Source: Neoceratodus forsteri
Taxonomy: Eukaryota > Chordata > Ceratodontiformes > Ceratodontidae
Direction of reading: 5' to 3'
Assembly: GCA_016271365.2 (NCBI GenBank)
Contig: CM028132.1
Coordinates: 591,177,001-591,241,000 of the forward strand
Length of the DNA: 64,000 nucleotides
Shown in pieces: positions 32,420-42,569 of the stretch. Made by a program: the position numbers and the translations under genes. Numbering within the stretch: position 1 is the first letter of the stretch; each line of letters begins with the position of its first letter. The notes under the pieces are model-generated. The model was not told the DNA's origin and searched no databases. It worked only from the letters and a program-made list of their open reading frames with translations.

Positions 32420-33790
32420 TCCCTATGCCTAGAGGCAATGTCCAAACTGTAATGGTTCGTGAAGGTGTGGACTGAACTCCAGGTTGCTGCAGCGTAAATC
32501 TCAGCTGCCGAAACATTTTTTTAGGAAGGCTGAGGAAGTAGCCATCCCCCCAGTGGACTGACTTCTGACCTTCCCCGGAAGAGGTTTATTGTACTTCTGA
32601 CAACAGAAAATGATGCAGTTAGCCAACCATTTGGACAAAAACTGCTTAGAAACTGCCAACCACAGGGTTCTTGGGGCAAAGGAGACAAACGATTGATCTG
32701 CTTTGCAGACATCTTTGGTCCTGTGTACGTAGTAACACAAAATCCTATGTACATCCAATGCATGCAGAAGAGCCTCACCTTTATTTGAATGAACAGGGTA
32801 GTACACTGGCAGCTCAACAGTCTGGTTCAAGGTGAACTCAGAAAACACCTTGGGAAAAAACTTAGGGTTTGTTCGCAGGATTGCCCGATCTCTGTGAAAA
32901 TTTAAATGAGGCTCCTTACAAATCAGGGCCTGAAGCTCCGAAATCCTTCGATCAGAAGTAACAGCAACTAAAAAGAGCACTTTCCAAAACAGGTAGTGCA
33001 TTTCACAGCTTACTGCCGGTTCAAAAGGAGGCAATGTAAGCTTTTCTAAAATAAAATTCAAATGCCAAGGCGCGGTAGAGTTGCAGAGAGGGGGCTTCAA
33101 GTGGAGGATCCCTTTCAAAAAGGTTTTGGAGATCTCCAGTTATGCAACAGTTTTCCCATCCACCAATGTTTGATAGGCAGAAATAGCAGACAGGTGGACT
33201 TTCAGGGAGGAATAGCTTAGACCAGAGTTAGACAGGTGCAAAAGATACTCCATTACCTGGGGCACCGAGCAGGAAAAGGGGTCCCAACCTTTGGCGGCTG
33301 CCCAAATGGAAAAGCGCTCCCATTTCATAGCAGAGGCAGACCTAGTGGAAGGCTTTCTAGCTTCCACTAAGACTTGAGCGACCCTCTGGGAGACTCCAAA
33401 ACATGACACAATTATGTCTGAAGGAGCCACACATGAAGATGTAGGGACCTGAGTCCTGGGTGCACGAGTCTGCCCTGTTCCTGTGTCAATAGATCGTTTT
33501 GAAGCGGGAGGGGCCATCGTTGGGCCCGAAGGTGGAAAACCGGACGTCGGAAAACCCGAATAAGGGTGGTAGCCTGATGGATAGCCTTGATCCAAAGAAG
33601 GCCTCAAAGGGCCTGGAAGATGATCTGGTGCTGGAAAAATCGACATCAGAGGGTCTGGCGTCGGGTCATCTGGCATCAGGGGCAGTCGTAAGGGCCCAAA
33701 CGGTGATGCCAATGGTAGATTAGCGAAGAGGTCCAGCGGCACAGCGGGCGTAAGGTGTCCAACAGAGGGACCTCTGGTGGTGGTGGCCAT
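32420..33790 (-). pseudogene. DIRS-1 tyrosine recombinase (YR)
   Basis: Reading the minus strand, a proline-rich gag end leads directly into the YR N-terminal SAM-like domain: RSASAMKWERFSIWAAAKGW, VMEYLLHLSNSGLSYSSLKV, HLSAISAYQTL. After a frame change (33118-32501) come the catalytic domain with TSDRRISELQAL (first Arg) and YYVHRTKD. The usual R-x-H-S-x-R block reads VRSQSTGG, losing His and the second Arg. A frame change near 32500 precedes TWSSVHTFTNHYSLD, where the nucleophilic Tyr is present. The enzyme would integrate circular DIRS DNA. This copy is catalytically dead. Confidence 0.75.
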
Positions 33791-33799
33791 CAGACACTG

Positions 33800-34830
33800 A
33801 AAGCTTAGGTTCTCTGAGCCGTGTTAGAACCGGTTCTGACGTCAAGAGTCCCAGGGACAGTATCTGAGGGAGTGGGGGGGGGTATCACCACTGGGGTGGG
33901 AGAAGGTGGAGCCACATCCGGGGGGACCCTCTTCCCCCTCTGTCCCAGTCATAATGTCTGGGGCTTCAGGATCCACCTGGGAGGGCAGAACAGAAGACAC
34001 CTGCCCAGGTGGGGCCTGGGAGGAGGGATGACCAGCAGAGATCAGTGAGCTTGACCGGGCATCAGATGTGTCGGCTTCAGCCCCCTATGGGTGAGCTTCA
34101 ATTAGGCAATCATCAGAGACCCCAGCAGCTGACTTACCGGTCGAGAAGGAGCTGGGCAGATTGGGGGTGGTCCCCCAACTGACTTATCGGCAGGCGTTGT
34201 GTGGATTCCCTCTTGGTGGGAATCTGTCTTACTGACCACCGGGTGGGCTCCGGAGGACCCAGAGTCCGACTTGCTGGTGATAACTGGGCGCTCACTGGTG
34301 GGCGGCTTATTGGTTGAAATGCCAGGTTTGGGGCCCATTTTAATGGGCCTAAAAGAAGGTGATGTACCTGGAGGAGACTTCGAAGCAGCCTGAACAGTCA
34401 CCAGGGAATGCGGTGGGGAAACGGTCTTGCTTGACATGGGGGCCGCGGTCTTGGGCCTGGCAACCTTACCGGAGGAGACCCGCTCTTGGTCCTCCAAACA
34501 TTCCCTTTCCCTATGCTTCTCTTTTTCTTCTTGAGCTCTGAAGAAGGAGAATAAGCTGATTCCCTCAATTCCTGCATTTCTTTTTCCAAGGAGGCCATTC
34601 TGGATTTTAGAAGATGGGCTTCCAGAGCCTGCTGCCTGCATCTGCGCATGGTCTGGTTGAAGGGTTTGCAATCAGGACGGGCCTCGGTATCATGATCCAG
34701 GCCTAGGCAGAAGAGGCAACGCCGGCTGCCATCCTTGTGAGGGATCTGTGTGCTGCACTTTTCGCACTCCCTTCTTAGACTTCACAGTTGAGGTGAAGAA
34801 GACATAAAATTGACGAAAATAGCACTCTAA
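33800..34830 (-). pseudogene. DIRS-1 gag-like ORF
   Basis: Minus-strand segments match the DIRS-2 gag-like protein. They are a cysteine module CEKCSTQIPHKDGSRRCLFC with LG and a later C pair, then RRCRQQALEAHLLKSRMASL followed by the coiled-coil-like EKEMQELRES, a Ser/Pro/Lys-rich segment, and P-rich repeats. The function in DIRS elements is a putative nucleic-acid-binding structural protein. Several frame breaks are present (for example near 34650). Confidence 0.65.
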
Positions 34831-34934
34831 TAATCGAGAAATAAGTAGTATACTTATACAAAATGGCGACTGACTGGAGCAATGTTCACTGTGAGGTCCC
34901 TGCACAGGTCAACGGCGGGAAAGAACTGGAAGGC

Positions 34935-35101
34935 AGGCGTGGGGACCGCCCACTATATAGGGTCACAATGATGCCAGTCACGTGATGGGTGGGCGGTCCC
35001 CCGCCAGACACTGCTAGCAAAAGTTTGCCGTGCAGTCCTGATGCCAGGAGGCGCAGTCCTATATGTTATGACCCACTGCAGGAACCCTCTCGAAGTAAGA
35101 T
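34935..35101 (-). repeat. DIRS-1 right inverted terminal repeat
   Basis: This is the reverse complement of the left end, with diverged positions. It ends in GGAACCCTCTCGAAGTAAGATC, split over 35081-35102, next to the L3-1 GTND codons. Confidence 0.75.
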
Positions 35102-36250
35102 CATTAGTTCCAACGTATACAATAACCAATCGGTTAACTCCTGTATTTTTTAATGTTGTTTGACATCTTTGTGATATCTGATATCCTAGCCCCTCTGACT
35201 CTGCTGCAGGTGTGTTTATATTTATCCAGGTTTCACACAATTTTTTCCACATAATTATAGAATCACCAAGATGATAAATTGTCGGTGGGTGGGGAGGTAT
35301 CATATTGCAGATTAATAAGTTCTGTTGATTACTGCTCAATGGCTTAGCTACGTGGTCCTTATTAGGAAAGCCAGAATCTAAATGGGAGGTACCCTGGGTC
35401 TCTGAATTAGATATTACTGGTTGTGAAGAGGGAGTAGGTTTATCAAGTTGTGCAGTATATCTTTCTGTGGAAGGGAGTAAAGTTTCATTGTTAGGTGGCA
35501 TGGATTCTGCTTGGGAGTTACCCCATGGCTCAACTAACGTTATTACAGGACTGGGTGGGGGGGATTCTCTGCTTGCATCTCATTATTTTCTGACATCCAA
35601 GGCTGAAATTTGTTTGTTAAGGGCAGCTCAAAACCTATTGCTTAGTGTCATTTTTTGATTCGATGCCTATTCTGAACAGTAGCCCAGACCAGTTCAATAT
35701 TCTCTCCCTCACTTTCATCTTCCTCCCTGTCTTTTTTGATTTGAACAGTCAGGGCTTGACACATTAGCTGCTATTGGACCAATATTACTATTGCCATAGT
35801 CAACCGGGATATGAAGGAGGTAATCATTTTGCAGGTTCCCATTGGTTGATGAGTTATCACATGCAATATTGTTAAGTAGAACATGATCACCTGAGGGATA
35901 GGTTAACTCAGATTGGTCATTAGTAGCTGAATTAGGAGGGATCTGATAGTTCTGCTTATTGTTATTTATAGCCTTAATCTTGGAGGCCACTTCATCCTGA
36001 CTTTTTTCTAGCAGTTCTAACTTGTTGTAAAATGTGTTTATTTCTACTAGAAGTTCACCATTATTTCTGCATTTATCACAAACAAACACCACCTTACTGG
36101 GTTGCTTTTCAATTAGCTTGTACATGTAGCAGCTAGTACATCATTTTTGACAAACGTCCCCATCAAATGGGATTATAGTTTCAGCCATAATGGGCTGTTT
36201 TTTGTTATCCAACTCCCATTACGCAGTTAGAAGAGGTTTAGCCTATCAAT
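35100..36250 (-). pseudogene. L3-1 ORF1: zinc finger, coiled coil and esterase start
   Basis: On the minus strand, a Cys-rich start (C-T-S-C at about 36130, FVCDKCRNNGE at 36060-36095, PHD-like) leads into a coiled-coil-like stretch VEINTFYNKLELLEKSQDEV (36000-36055). A polar linker follows, then the esterase start HLGDSIIMWKKLCETW (Ser of GDS near 35262) and RLVIVYVGTND at 35100-35130. This zinc-finger plus SGNH-esterase arrangement is that of CR1/L3 ORF1 proteins. The 5' end of the LINE is near 36250. The break at 35100 is DIRS-1. Confidence 0.7.
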
Positions 36251-36590
36251 AAAGAAAAGAGTTGAGCATAAAGCATCCCACTGGAACAACTGATTTATAA
36301 CTCAGTAAATCATTTGTGAGGCAAACAAAATCTAAACAAATGTACAGTTTCTATAAGTCTTCCTCCTTTCCCTTTCCTTCCTTCTGCCTCATTTTTCGGC
36401 AGGTGGGGATAGCTCCTTTTGGGAAACTCAAGAAGATTTCAACCCCTGGAGACCATCAGCGATCGTGTGGACTCTGTAGCCATAGCTGGGTGTGGAAACC
36501 TTCATCTCCCTTATAGGCATTCTGAACTAAAAATGTTTTTTTTTCTTCAGTTGTTCAACCAGGAGTAGCACACTAAGCTGAAAGCTTTTT
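36251..36590. other. Unassigned sequence
   Basis: Nothing recognisable apart from pyrimidine-rich stretches at 36360-36390. Possible 5' flank of L3-1. Confidence 0.35.
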
Positions 36591-36594
36591 AACA

Positions 36595-36752
36595 GGTGCG
36601 ATCTGGGAGCACAGGGAAGTTAAGTGACTTGCTCAGGGTCACACAGTATGTAAGTGGAAGCTGTGGGACTCAAACCCAGGTCTGGTCTGCTGGATGTCAC
36701 CAGATTAGCAGCTCAGAGCCTTAAACCACTGTGCCATACTACCTCCCTAAAA
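36595..36752 (-). mobile_element. MIR-type CORE-SINE, antisense
   Basis: Read on the minus strand it has the MIR head (GGCACAGTGGTTTAAGGCTC), a B-box-like GACCTGGGTTTGAGTCC, and the CORE segment CTTACATACTGTGTGACCCT with GAGCAAGTCACTTAACTTCC. The order and wording follow MIR closely, and the copy at 44453-44690 belongs to the same family. Old, non-coding, Pol III type. Confidence 0.8.
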
Positions 36753-36767
36753 TTTCAGTCCCATATG

Positions 36768-36859
36768 TTAACTCATTTGCTCCCAGTGGCCATTTTGGGC
36801 TGAATCTAGCAGTAGATGGTTCTGACACCATATGGCGTCTATGGAAACAAATGTGTTAA
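36768..36859 (+). mobile_element. TTAA-flanked MITE, copy 2
   Basis: This 92-bp unit is bounded by TTAA (36768-36771 and 36856-36859). The ends are inverted: TTAACTCATTTGCTCCCAGT versus rc of the right end TTAACACATTTGTTTCCATA. The interior shares GGTTCTGACACCATATGG with the copy at 2981-3045. TTAA duplication plus short inverted ends suggests a piggyBac-like origin. Confidence 0.6.
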
Positions 36860-37380
36860 TGGAAAGTGCATAACCATGGGCTTCTCTGACAGCAGACTGG
36901 ACACCACTTGGCACACAGTAACTTTCTTCTGTTGGACAGGGACACCTAGGGCATCTCCATTTAAACTAGAGTCTCTGAGGTATACTGACAGAACCTTTGG
37001 TTGCCTCGACCTGGAACATTAAGAGATGACTGCTGCCACTTCACAGCCCACTGAATGTCGTCACTTGCAGCACACAAAATGTCAGACAGGAGAGAGAGAG
37101 GGACAGACAGACTGCAGCTGCTCTCCCACTGAAGGCCCTCAACAAAATTCCGTTGTGGCTTTTACTGATGCAGCAAGCCCCTTCCACCTGGCCATAGTGC
37201 CCACCGCACACATCAGCCAGGGGAAGCATGCAGATTCTGAACCCTTGGATGTCAGGTGGCATCCAGACCACTACTAGTAATCCCAAAAACACCGCAAAAA
37301 AGGGGGTTATAATGATTACGTTTGATTTCCACTTTCAAGAGCAGCTGACACCACTATGCCTTTAGGTCAGGCAAATAATG

Positions 37381-37966
37381 CCAAGCAGTTCCTGCCCAAG
37401 GACCTAAACTGTCCATATGTTGAATTTTTTCATTCAGCCATTGTTTAGAAATTGAAACTACATTACCTGCGATCTCCCTTCCGCATTACTGAAAACTGCC
37501 CAGTGCCCGGCGCAGCCCCACTCCTAAAAACAGCGTTTTGATGACACTAAGTAGGGAACAAGTTGCAGGGCTACTAATTGCTATAGATAGCAACTGGGAG
37601 CAGCGACAACCTGTAAATGCAAGCAGTTTACTTTGTAGGCGCACACATCTTAAAGGGGTAGTATTACATGTATATACCCACCTTAACATGTATAAGTGCC
37701 AACAAAGTAAAGTACTTGCATTTGCAGGTCGTTGCTGCTCCCAGTTGCCATCTATAGCCATTAGTAGCCTTGCAACCCCTACCCTACTTAGCTCATCAAA
37801 ACACTTTTAGGGGCGGGACTGCAATGGGCACTGAGTGGCTTTAAGTAATGCAGAAGGGCGATCGAGGGTAATGTAGTTTAAAATTTTAACTTAATGCCTG
37901 AATGAAAAAAATTCAAAATATGGATGAGTTTAGCCAATTTAGGTCCTTGGGCAGGCAACTCCTTGC
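37381..37966. repeat. Long near-perfect palindrome, about 290-bp arms
   Basis: The left arm from 37381 (CCAAGCAGTTCCTGCCCAAG) pairs with the reverse complement of the right arm ending at 37966. Matching blocks include CCTGCCCAAGGACCTAAA, CATTCAG near a T-run, AAACTACATTACC, GATC/GCCCTTCTGCATTAC, GCTATAGATAGCAACTGGGA with GCAGC, and TTTACTTTGT. Symmetry runs to the centre near 37673 (ACATGTATATACC), leaving almost no loop. Arms differ at scattered positions. It is likely a foldback or long-inverted-repeat DNA transposon derivative; no transposase is visible. Confidence 0.75.
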
Positions 37967-39315
37967 CAGATGCAGGGTTGTCTGTAGCTCTTTAAGGAGC
38001 CATTTGTAACAAAATACTAAATACTATATAAAAATGTTACAATGTGCTACTCTATATACATTTGGCACTGCTGCCCCTTTCTAAAGTTTAAGAGTTTCTG
38101 TCTAAAACATTCTATAGGAAACAGCATAATGTCACTGAAGTCGCAGCACTGTTCTCCACATGCTAAACAAGCAAATAAACCCCTAGGGGTAAAGAAAATA
38201 CATTCAGTCAATAAAGATTTATATCTCAATATTTAATTAAAGAATAACTTTTCATAAAGGTCTAGGAGTATAAATACTAACAGACTAGTGACTAAAATAA
38301 CATCAGAATGTTGTGGTGCTTAGAGGTCAGAACAGGAGGAGCAATGAAAAAAACTGGCACAACTTGTAACTATTTCTGAAGAAACTTTTATTGAAAATCA
38401 TTTTATTACTAGTATTTCACTGACAAACATACTGTAAGTATTTTTACACTGTGGGTGCTCATCACAAAGTTAAGAGCTATATTCTAAATGTCATAGACAC
38501 TTAAGATACAACTTGCTATAAAATCCCTTGGATTGTTACCAGAAATTTATTTATTTATTTATTTTACAGCAAAAGCTATTTTTTAAATGCTGTTTCCAGT
38601 CTGTTAGTGTTCCATCTTTACTAGCCTTTTAGATAACAATGGTTGTTTCCGATTTAAAAATTACTGTATTGTTAAGCAAATAAGGGTACGGTATGTTGCT
38701 ATTTGGTACAGGGTGACTAGTACTTAAGACATAAGGACTGTTGCATTCAGTCAAACCTCATTTGACTACAAGTTCCAGGTTGTCAGATTCTGTTAGTATA
38801 ACTGAATGCCTGTTTCCCAGGGAACGTCTGTTTCTGTAAATGTAATAGCGCTAAAGTTACCTAGAAAAAGAATCTATAGTATAGTACAGTGCTAATAGTC
38901 TAACTGGGATAGGCACGTTTTTTCATGTCTGATACTGCCCCAGGAGGGAAGTAAAACTGCTCCATTTATTGCTATATTACAGAACTAAGCTAAGCTCTCT
39001 ATTCTGGGGCAGCCTATAATGCTATTTCTGATCCCCCTGTTAGCTGCAGAAAAGTAGCAGTTTAAGTGCCTGTGGAGTAGTTGGTCATATTTGCTGCTAC
39101 TAACTAGCCAAAAATCAAGCTAAGCTCTCTATCCAGGGTCAGCCTATAAATGCTTTTTTGATTTCTACTTCCACTATAGCAGCAGAAAGTTATTGATTTC
39201 TGCTGCCACAACAGCAGTAAGAAAGTAGCATTTAAGTGCTTTTAGTTAAACCTTATCTTAGTGTTTAATAACAAATTAGCCTAACACTAAATTAGGGTAG
39301 TACTTAAATTAGGGC
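37967..39315. other. AT-rich unassigned region
   Basis: There is no coding domain. A minus-strand AATAAA (rc of TTTATT at about 38385) could end a transcript. A TTTA simple repeat lies at 38547-38565. A diverged direct repeat holds CTAAGCTCTCTATTC and CAGCCTATAA at 38992-39035 and again at 39119-39160, about 127 bp apart. Confidence 0.4.
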
Positions 39316-39403
39316 TTTACAGAGGTGGTTTCCACTGCTACCCATAAATCTGGACATTCCTTGGACTTAGTCTTTCTTTCTCCTAGGGAATTATATTACT
39401 GAT

Positions 39404-41524
39404 TTGGGGGTGGAACCAGTCGTATGGTCAGACCACTGCACCATGGGGTTCAATTTTAATACCCCCCTGAGAAGGCCTACCCCTGTGGAGATGGCGAGAT
39501 ACCGCCCTTTACGGGATATTACTCCCCAAGGCCTTGCGGTGGTTCTTGACCTCTCGTCCCCCGCGTTGGCGAGCAGTAGTCCAGAGACCTTAGTGACTGC
39601 TTATAATAGGGCAGTTGCTTCGGCTCTGGATACTAGTGCTCCTGTTCGTGTACGCCCCCTCTCCCTTCGTCCCAAGGTGCCCTGGTTTGATGGGACATTG
39701 AGAGAGATGCGGAGACAGGGGCTAAGATTAGAACGCTGCTGGCGCAGATCCGTCAGTGATACCGACCGCCTTAAACTGATGGACCATTACTCTGTCTATC
39801 AATCTGCAATCTCCCATAAGAAGGCAGAATTCCTGTCCAGGGAGATTGCTGCTGCTAGGAACCGACCGGCTCAGCTGTTTCGAACTGTGGACAGGCTGTG
39901 CAACCCAGCCTGTCTACAAGTTCAGAGAGCTTTTTCGCAATTAGAGTGTGAGGAGCTCGCTCGTTTCTTTGCTAATAAGGTGGCTGACATCAGGGCGAAT
40001 CTGCATCCTGCGGCTTCTAAGGGGGATGCGGTAGAACAGCGCAAGTTCACAGTGCCTCAATTTTCGTGGTGTTCCTTCAGCAGAACTGATTTCGTGGATG
40101 TCATGAGGATTATCCATGGTATGCGCCCTACGAGCTGTGGTTTGGATCCTGGACCGACCTCCCTAATATTGGGTTGCTGTGACATCATCGGTCCAATCCT
40201 TGTGCAAAGAGTCTGGTGCTCCCTGGAATCGGGCAAGTTTCCTAGCTCCCTGAAAGAGGCGGTGGTGACACCGCTCTTGAAGAAAGCTGCCTTGGACCCA
40301 GACTGTTTCACAAACTACAGACCTATCTCAAACCTACCCTTCATTGGGAAGGTGATTGAGAAAGTAGTGGCGGTCCAATTGGAGAACCATTTAACCATCC
40401 ATGACATCTACGAACCCTTCCAATCCAGTTTTCGTAAAAGACATAGTACTGAGACTGCGCTGGTTCGGGTGTTTAATGATCTCCTGAGGGTGAAAGACCA
40501 GAAGAGACATTCTATTCTAGTTCTTCTTGATCTCTCTTCAGCTTTTGACACCGTGGATCACGTGGTGTTGTTAGCATGCCTGAGGCAGATCTGTGGAATA
40601 TCGGGAACCGTCCTCGGATGGTTCACCTCATTCCTCACTGGGAGATCACAAAGAGTTGTGTCGGGGATCTTTTCCTCTGGCCCAATTCCTTTGTTGTGTG
40701 GGGTGCCTCAGGGTTCTGTGCTATCTCCCATGTTATTCGAGGTGTATATGCTGCCCCTCGGAGACATAAGACGGTATAAGCTGAGGTTTCACTGCTATGC
40801 AGATGATACCCAGCTATACCTGTCTTTTGCCCCTGACCAGGATCGAGCTCTCTCGGTGTTTAACAACTGTCTGAAAGAAATCCAGGATTGGATGGATTCT
40901 AGTTGGCTGAAGTTGAACTCAGAAAAGACAGAGGCTTTGGTAGTGGATCCGGGTTGTCGGATAAAGAGGCCACCTGTTGGCGCACCCTCAGGAATTTTTC
41001 TTGGGGGTGTGTCACTTCCAACCTCTGAACGGGTGTGTAACCTAGGGGTTATCTTGGATGACAGGCTGACACTACAGTCACAAGTGTTAGCAGTCGTCAA
41101 GACTTCCTTTTACCACCTTAGGAATATCGCTAGAGTGAAGCACCTTGTTCCATCTGACTCGTTACCAACGTTGGTCCACGCCTTTGTGTCCTCACTCTTG
41201 GACTACTGCAACACCCCGTATTTTGGGCTTTCTGGGGTTGAAATCCGCTGCCTCCAGCTAGTGCAGAATGCAGCAGCCCAGGTTTTGACTGGGACAAGCA
41301 GGTCTTGCCACATCTCCCCGGTGCTGCGCGATCTGCACTGGCTTCCCATTAGGTGGCGGATCACCTTTAAAGTCTGTTTATTGACTTTTAAAGCCCTACA
41401 TGATCAGGGTCCAGCTTATCTGAAAGATCTTCTGGTTTCTTACTGCCCGGGCCGATTGGTCCGTTCGGCCAACGAGGGGTTGCTAGAGATTCCAAGAGTG
41501 ATGATTTGCATATGCAGCCCATGA
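39404..41524 (+). pseudogene. L2-2 ORF2: reverse transcriptase, 706 open codons
   Basis: This is the largest intact frame of the window. Residues 1-30 are the end of the APE endonuclease (VVWSDHCTMGF, the SDH box). The linker holds VPWFDGTLREMRRQGLRLER, SHKKAEFLSREIAAARN and RPAQLFRTVDRLCNP. RT motifs in order are [85 protein letters not shown] and [13 protein letters not shown] (YADD at 40796-40807, residues 465-468). NLGVILDDRL and the L2 C-terminus LLDYCNT, LQLVQNAAAQVLTG, HISPVLRDLHWLPIRW follow. The upstream endonuclease is missing and the tail is disrupted, so the element is dead, but RT itself looks intact. Confidence 0.85.
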
Positions 41525-41660
41525 TGCTTTGCATTGTGGGGACGTGTGATTTTTGTATTTTCTTGAAACTTGGCTTCCCAGCCAAATGCCCTTTGGGGTA
41601 ACCCTTGCCTCAGTGTTTGCGCACAGAGGTTCTTTGTCTTCTAAATTCATCTGGTTGCAG
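41505..41660. other. Small unidentified insertion in the L2-2 C-terminus
   Basis: Comparing L2-2 with L2-1, the text after CCAAGAGTGATG departs for about 150 bp (ATTTGCATATGCAGCCCATG to about TTCATCTGGTTGCAG) and then returns to the L2 sequence encoding the WNSLP-like block (CATTCTCTACCCC). The inserted piece has no coding sense and no obvious terminal repeats. Borders are within about 10 bp. Confidence 0.5.
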
Positions 41661-42569
41661 AGCTTTTTCTTATGCTGCTCCCCACTCTTTGGCATTCTCT
41701 ACCCCATCGGTTGTGGCAGTGCACCTCCATGGAGGAGTTTAAGAGGGACTTAACTTATTTGTATCAGTCTGCCTTTTTGGATTATTGATTGTGTCGTATT
41801 ATTTTGAGACTGAAGTTTTATCTGAGTTTTATCTGTGTTTTATTATGCTTGTACAGCGCCTTGGAAATTTGAAAGGCGCTTTAGAAATAAAATGTGTTAT
41901 TATTATTATTACTATATAGCAACATCTCTTTGCTGCTACCTCTGCCCAATTAAGCGCACCTTTGCCTGCAGAATTGTACTTAGCATTTGTCCTTTAACAC
42001 AGGTCAGAACTACCTCCTTAAACTAGTTCGCTTGCCTGCCTTACTTCCCCTAGCTCCCCTATCCTTTATCTTTCTCTCACCTCAGTCCTATCCTCTATTA
42101 ACTCCTCTCGCTTTACTTTCTCTTTGCAGGGCTGCCTTTGTTTCAGAATGCATTCCCTGCTATACTTCCTAGCCTGTCTTTTATCTGTGTTATTCTTGCC
42201 TCTGACTTTCTGATTCCTGCTACTAGTCCCTTCTCTACCTCCACTGAGACTAGCCACTCAGACTTTACTTTCTCCAACATGCTGGCTGAGTTTATCCTAT
42301 TCCCCACCCCTGGGTTAAGTCACAGTCCTAAGTTACTAGGCTTCCTCTTTGGGTGCCTAAGAATCTTCCAACACCCAATAACTCTCAGCTATCACGTATG
42401 CTCCTACCTGGCTTACTGCCCTCTTCCTATCCCTGTCTGGTGATCTTGAACTACACCCTGGCCCTCTGTCTATTCCAAACATACCTAACAGTGCTAGCTC
42501 CCATTCCTGTACACAGGCCCAGGGCCCAAAACTTGCACATCTTAATGTTATGAGCCTAATGGCCAACCA

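Larger units (their letters stand above)
31882..35101 (-). mobile_element. DIRS-1, RT-less DIRS element
   Basis: This 3.2-kb DIRS-type element has long inverted ends: 31882-32095 pairs with the reverse complement of 34935-35101 (shared CATAACATA(C/T)AGGACTGCGCC, GGCAAACTTTTGCTAGCA, ACTATATAGGGTC-type text). An internal complementary region at 32225-32330 copies the outer edges, as DIRS circular-junction replication requires. Coding is on the minus strand: a gag-like ORF then a tyrosine recombinase. RT and RNase H are absent. It sits inside L3-1 ORF1, right after the GTND esterase block. DIRS integration makes no target duplication, and none is seen. Confidence 0.8.
39316..41918 (+). mobile_element. 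L2-2, L2-clade LINE with long open frame
   Basis: This 5'-truncated L2 LINE starts inside the endonuclease (HKSGHSLDLVF-like text at about 39340). RT and C-terminal domain follow in one open frame (39404-41524). The 3' UTR ends in TACAGCGCCTTGGAAATTTG, AAAGGCGCTTTAGAAATAAA and an ATT repeat at about 41898-41918, the L2 tail. A foreign segment of about 150 bp at 41505-41660 interrupts the C-terminus. It resembles L2-1 over its whole length. LINE B begins immediately after the tail. Confidence 0.85.

Noticed and set aside
38375..38400. Second minus-strand polyadenylation site
   Set aside because: An isolated AATAAA in AT-rich DNA with no coding sequence upstream; kept only as a note in the unassigned region.
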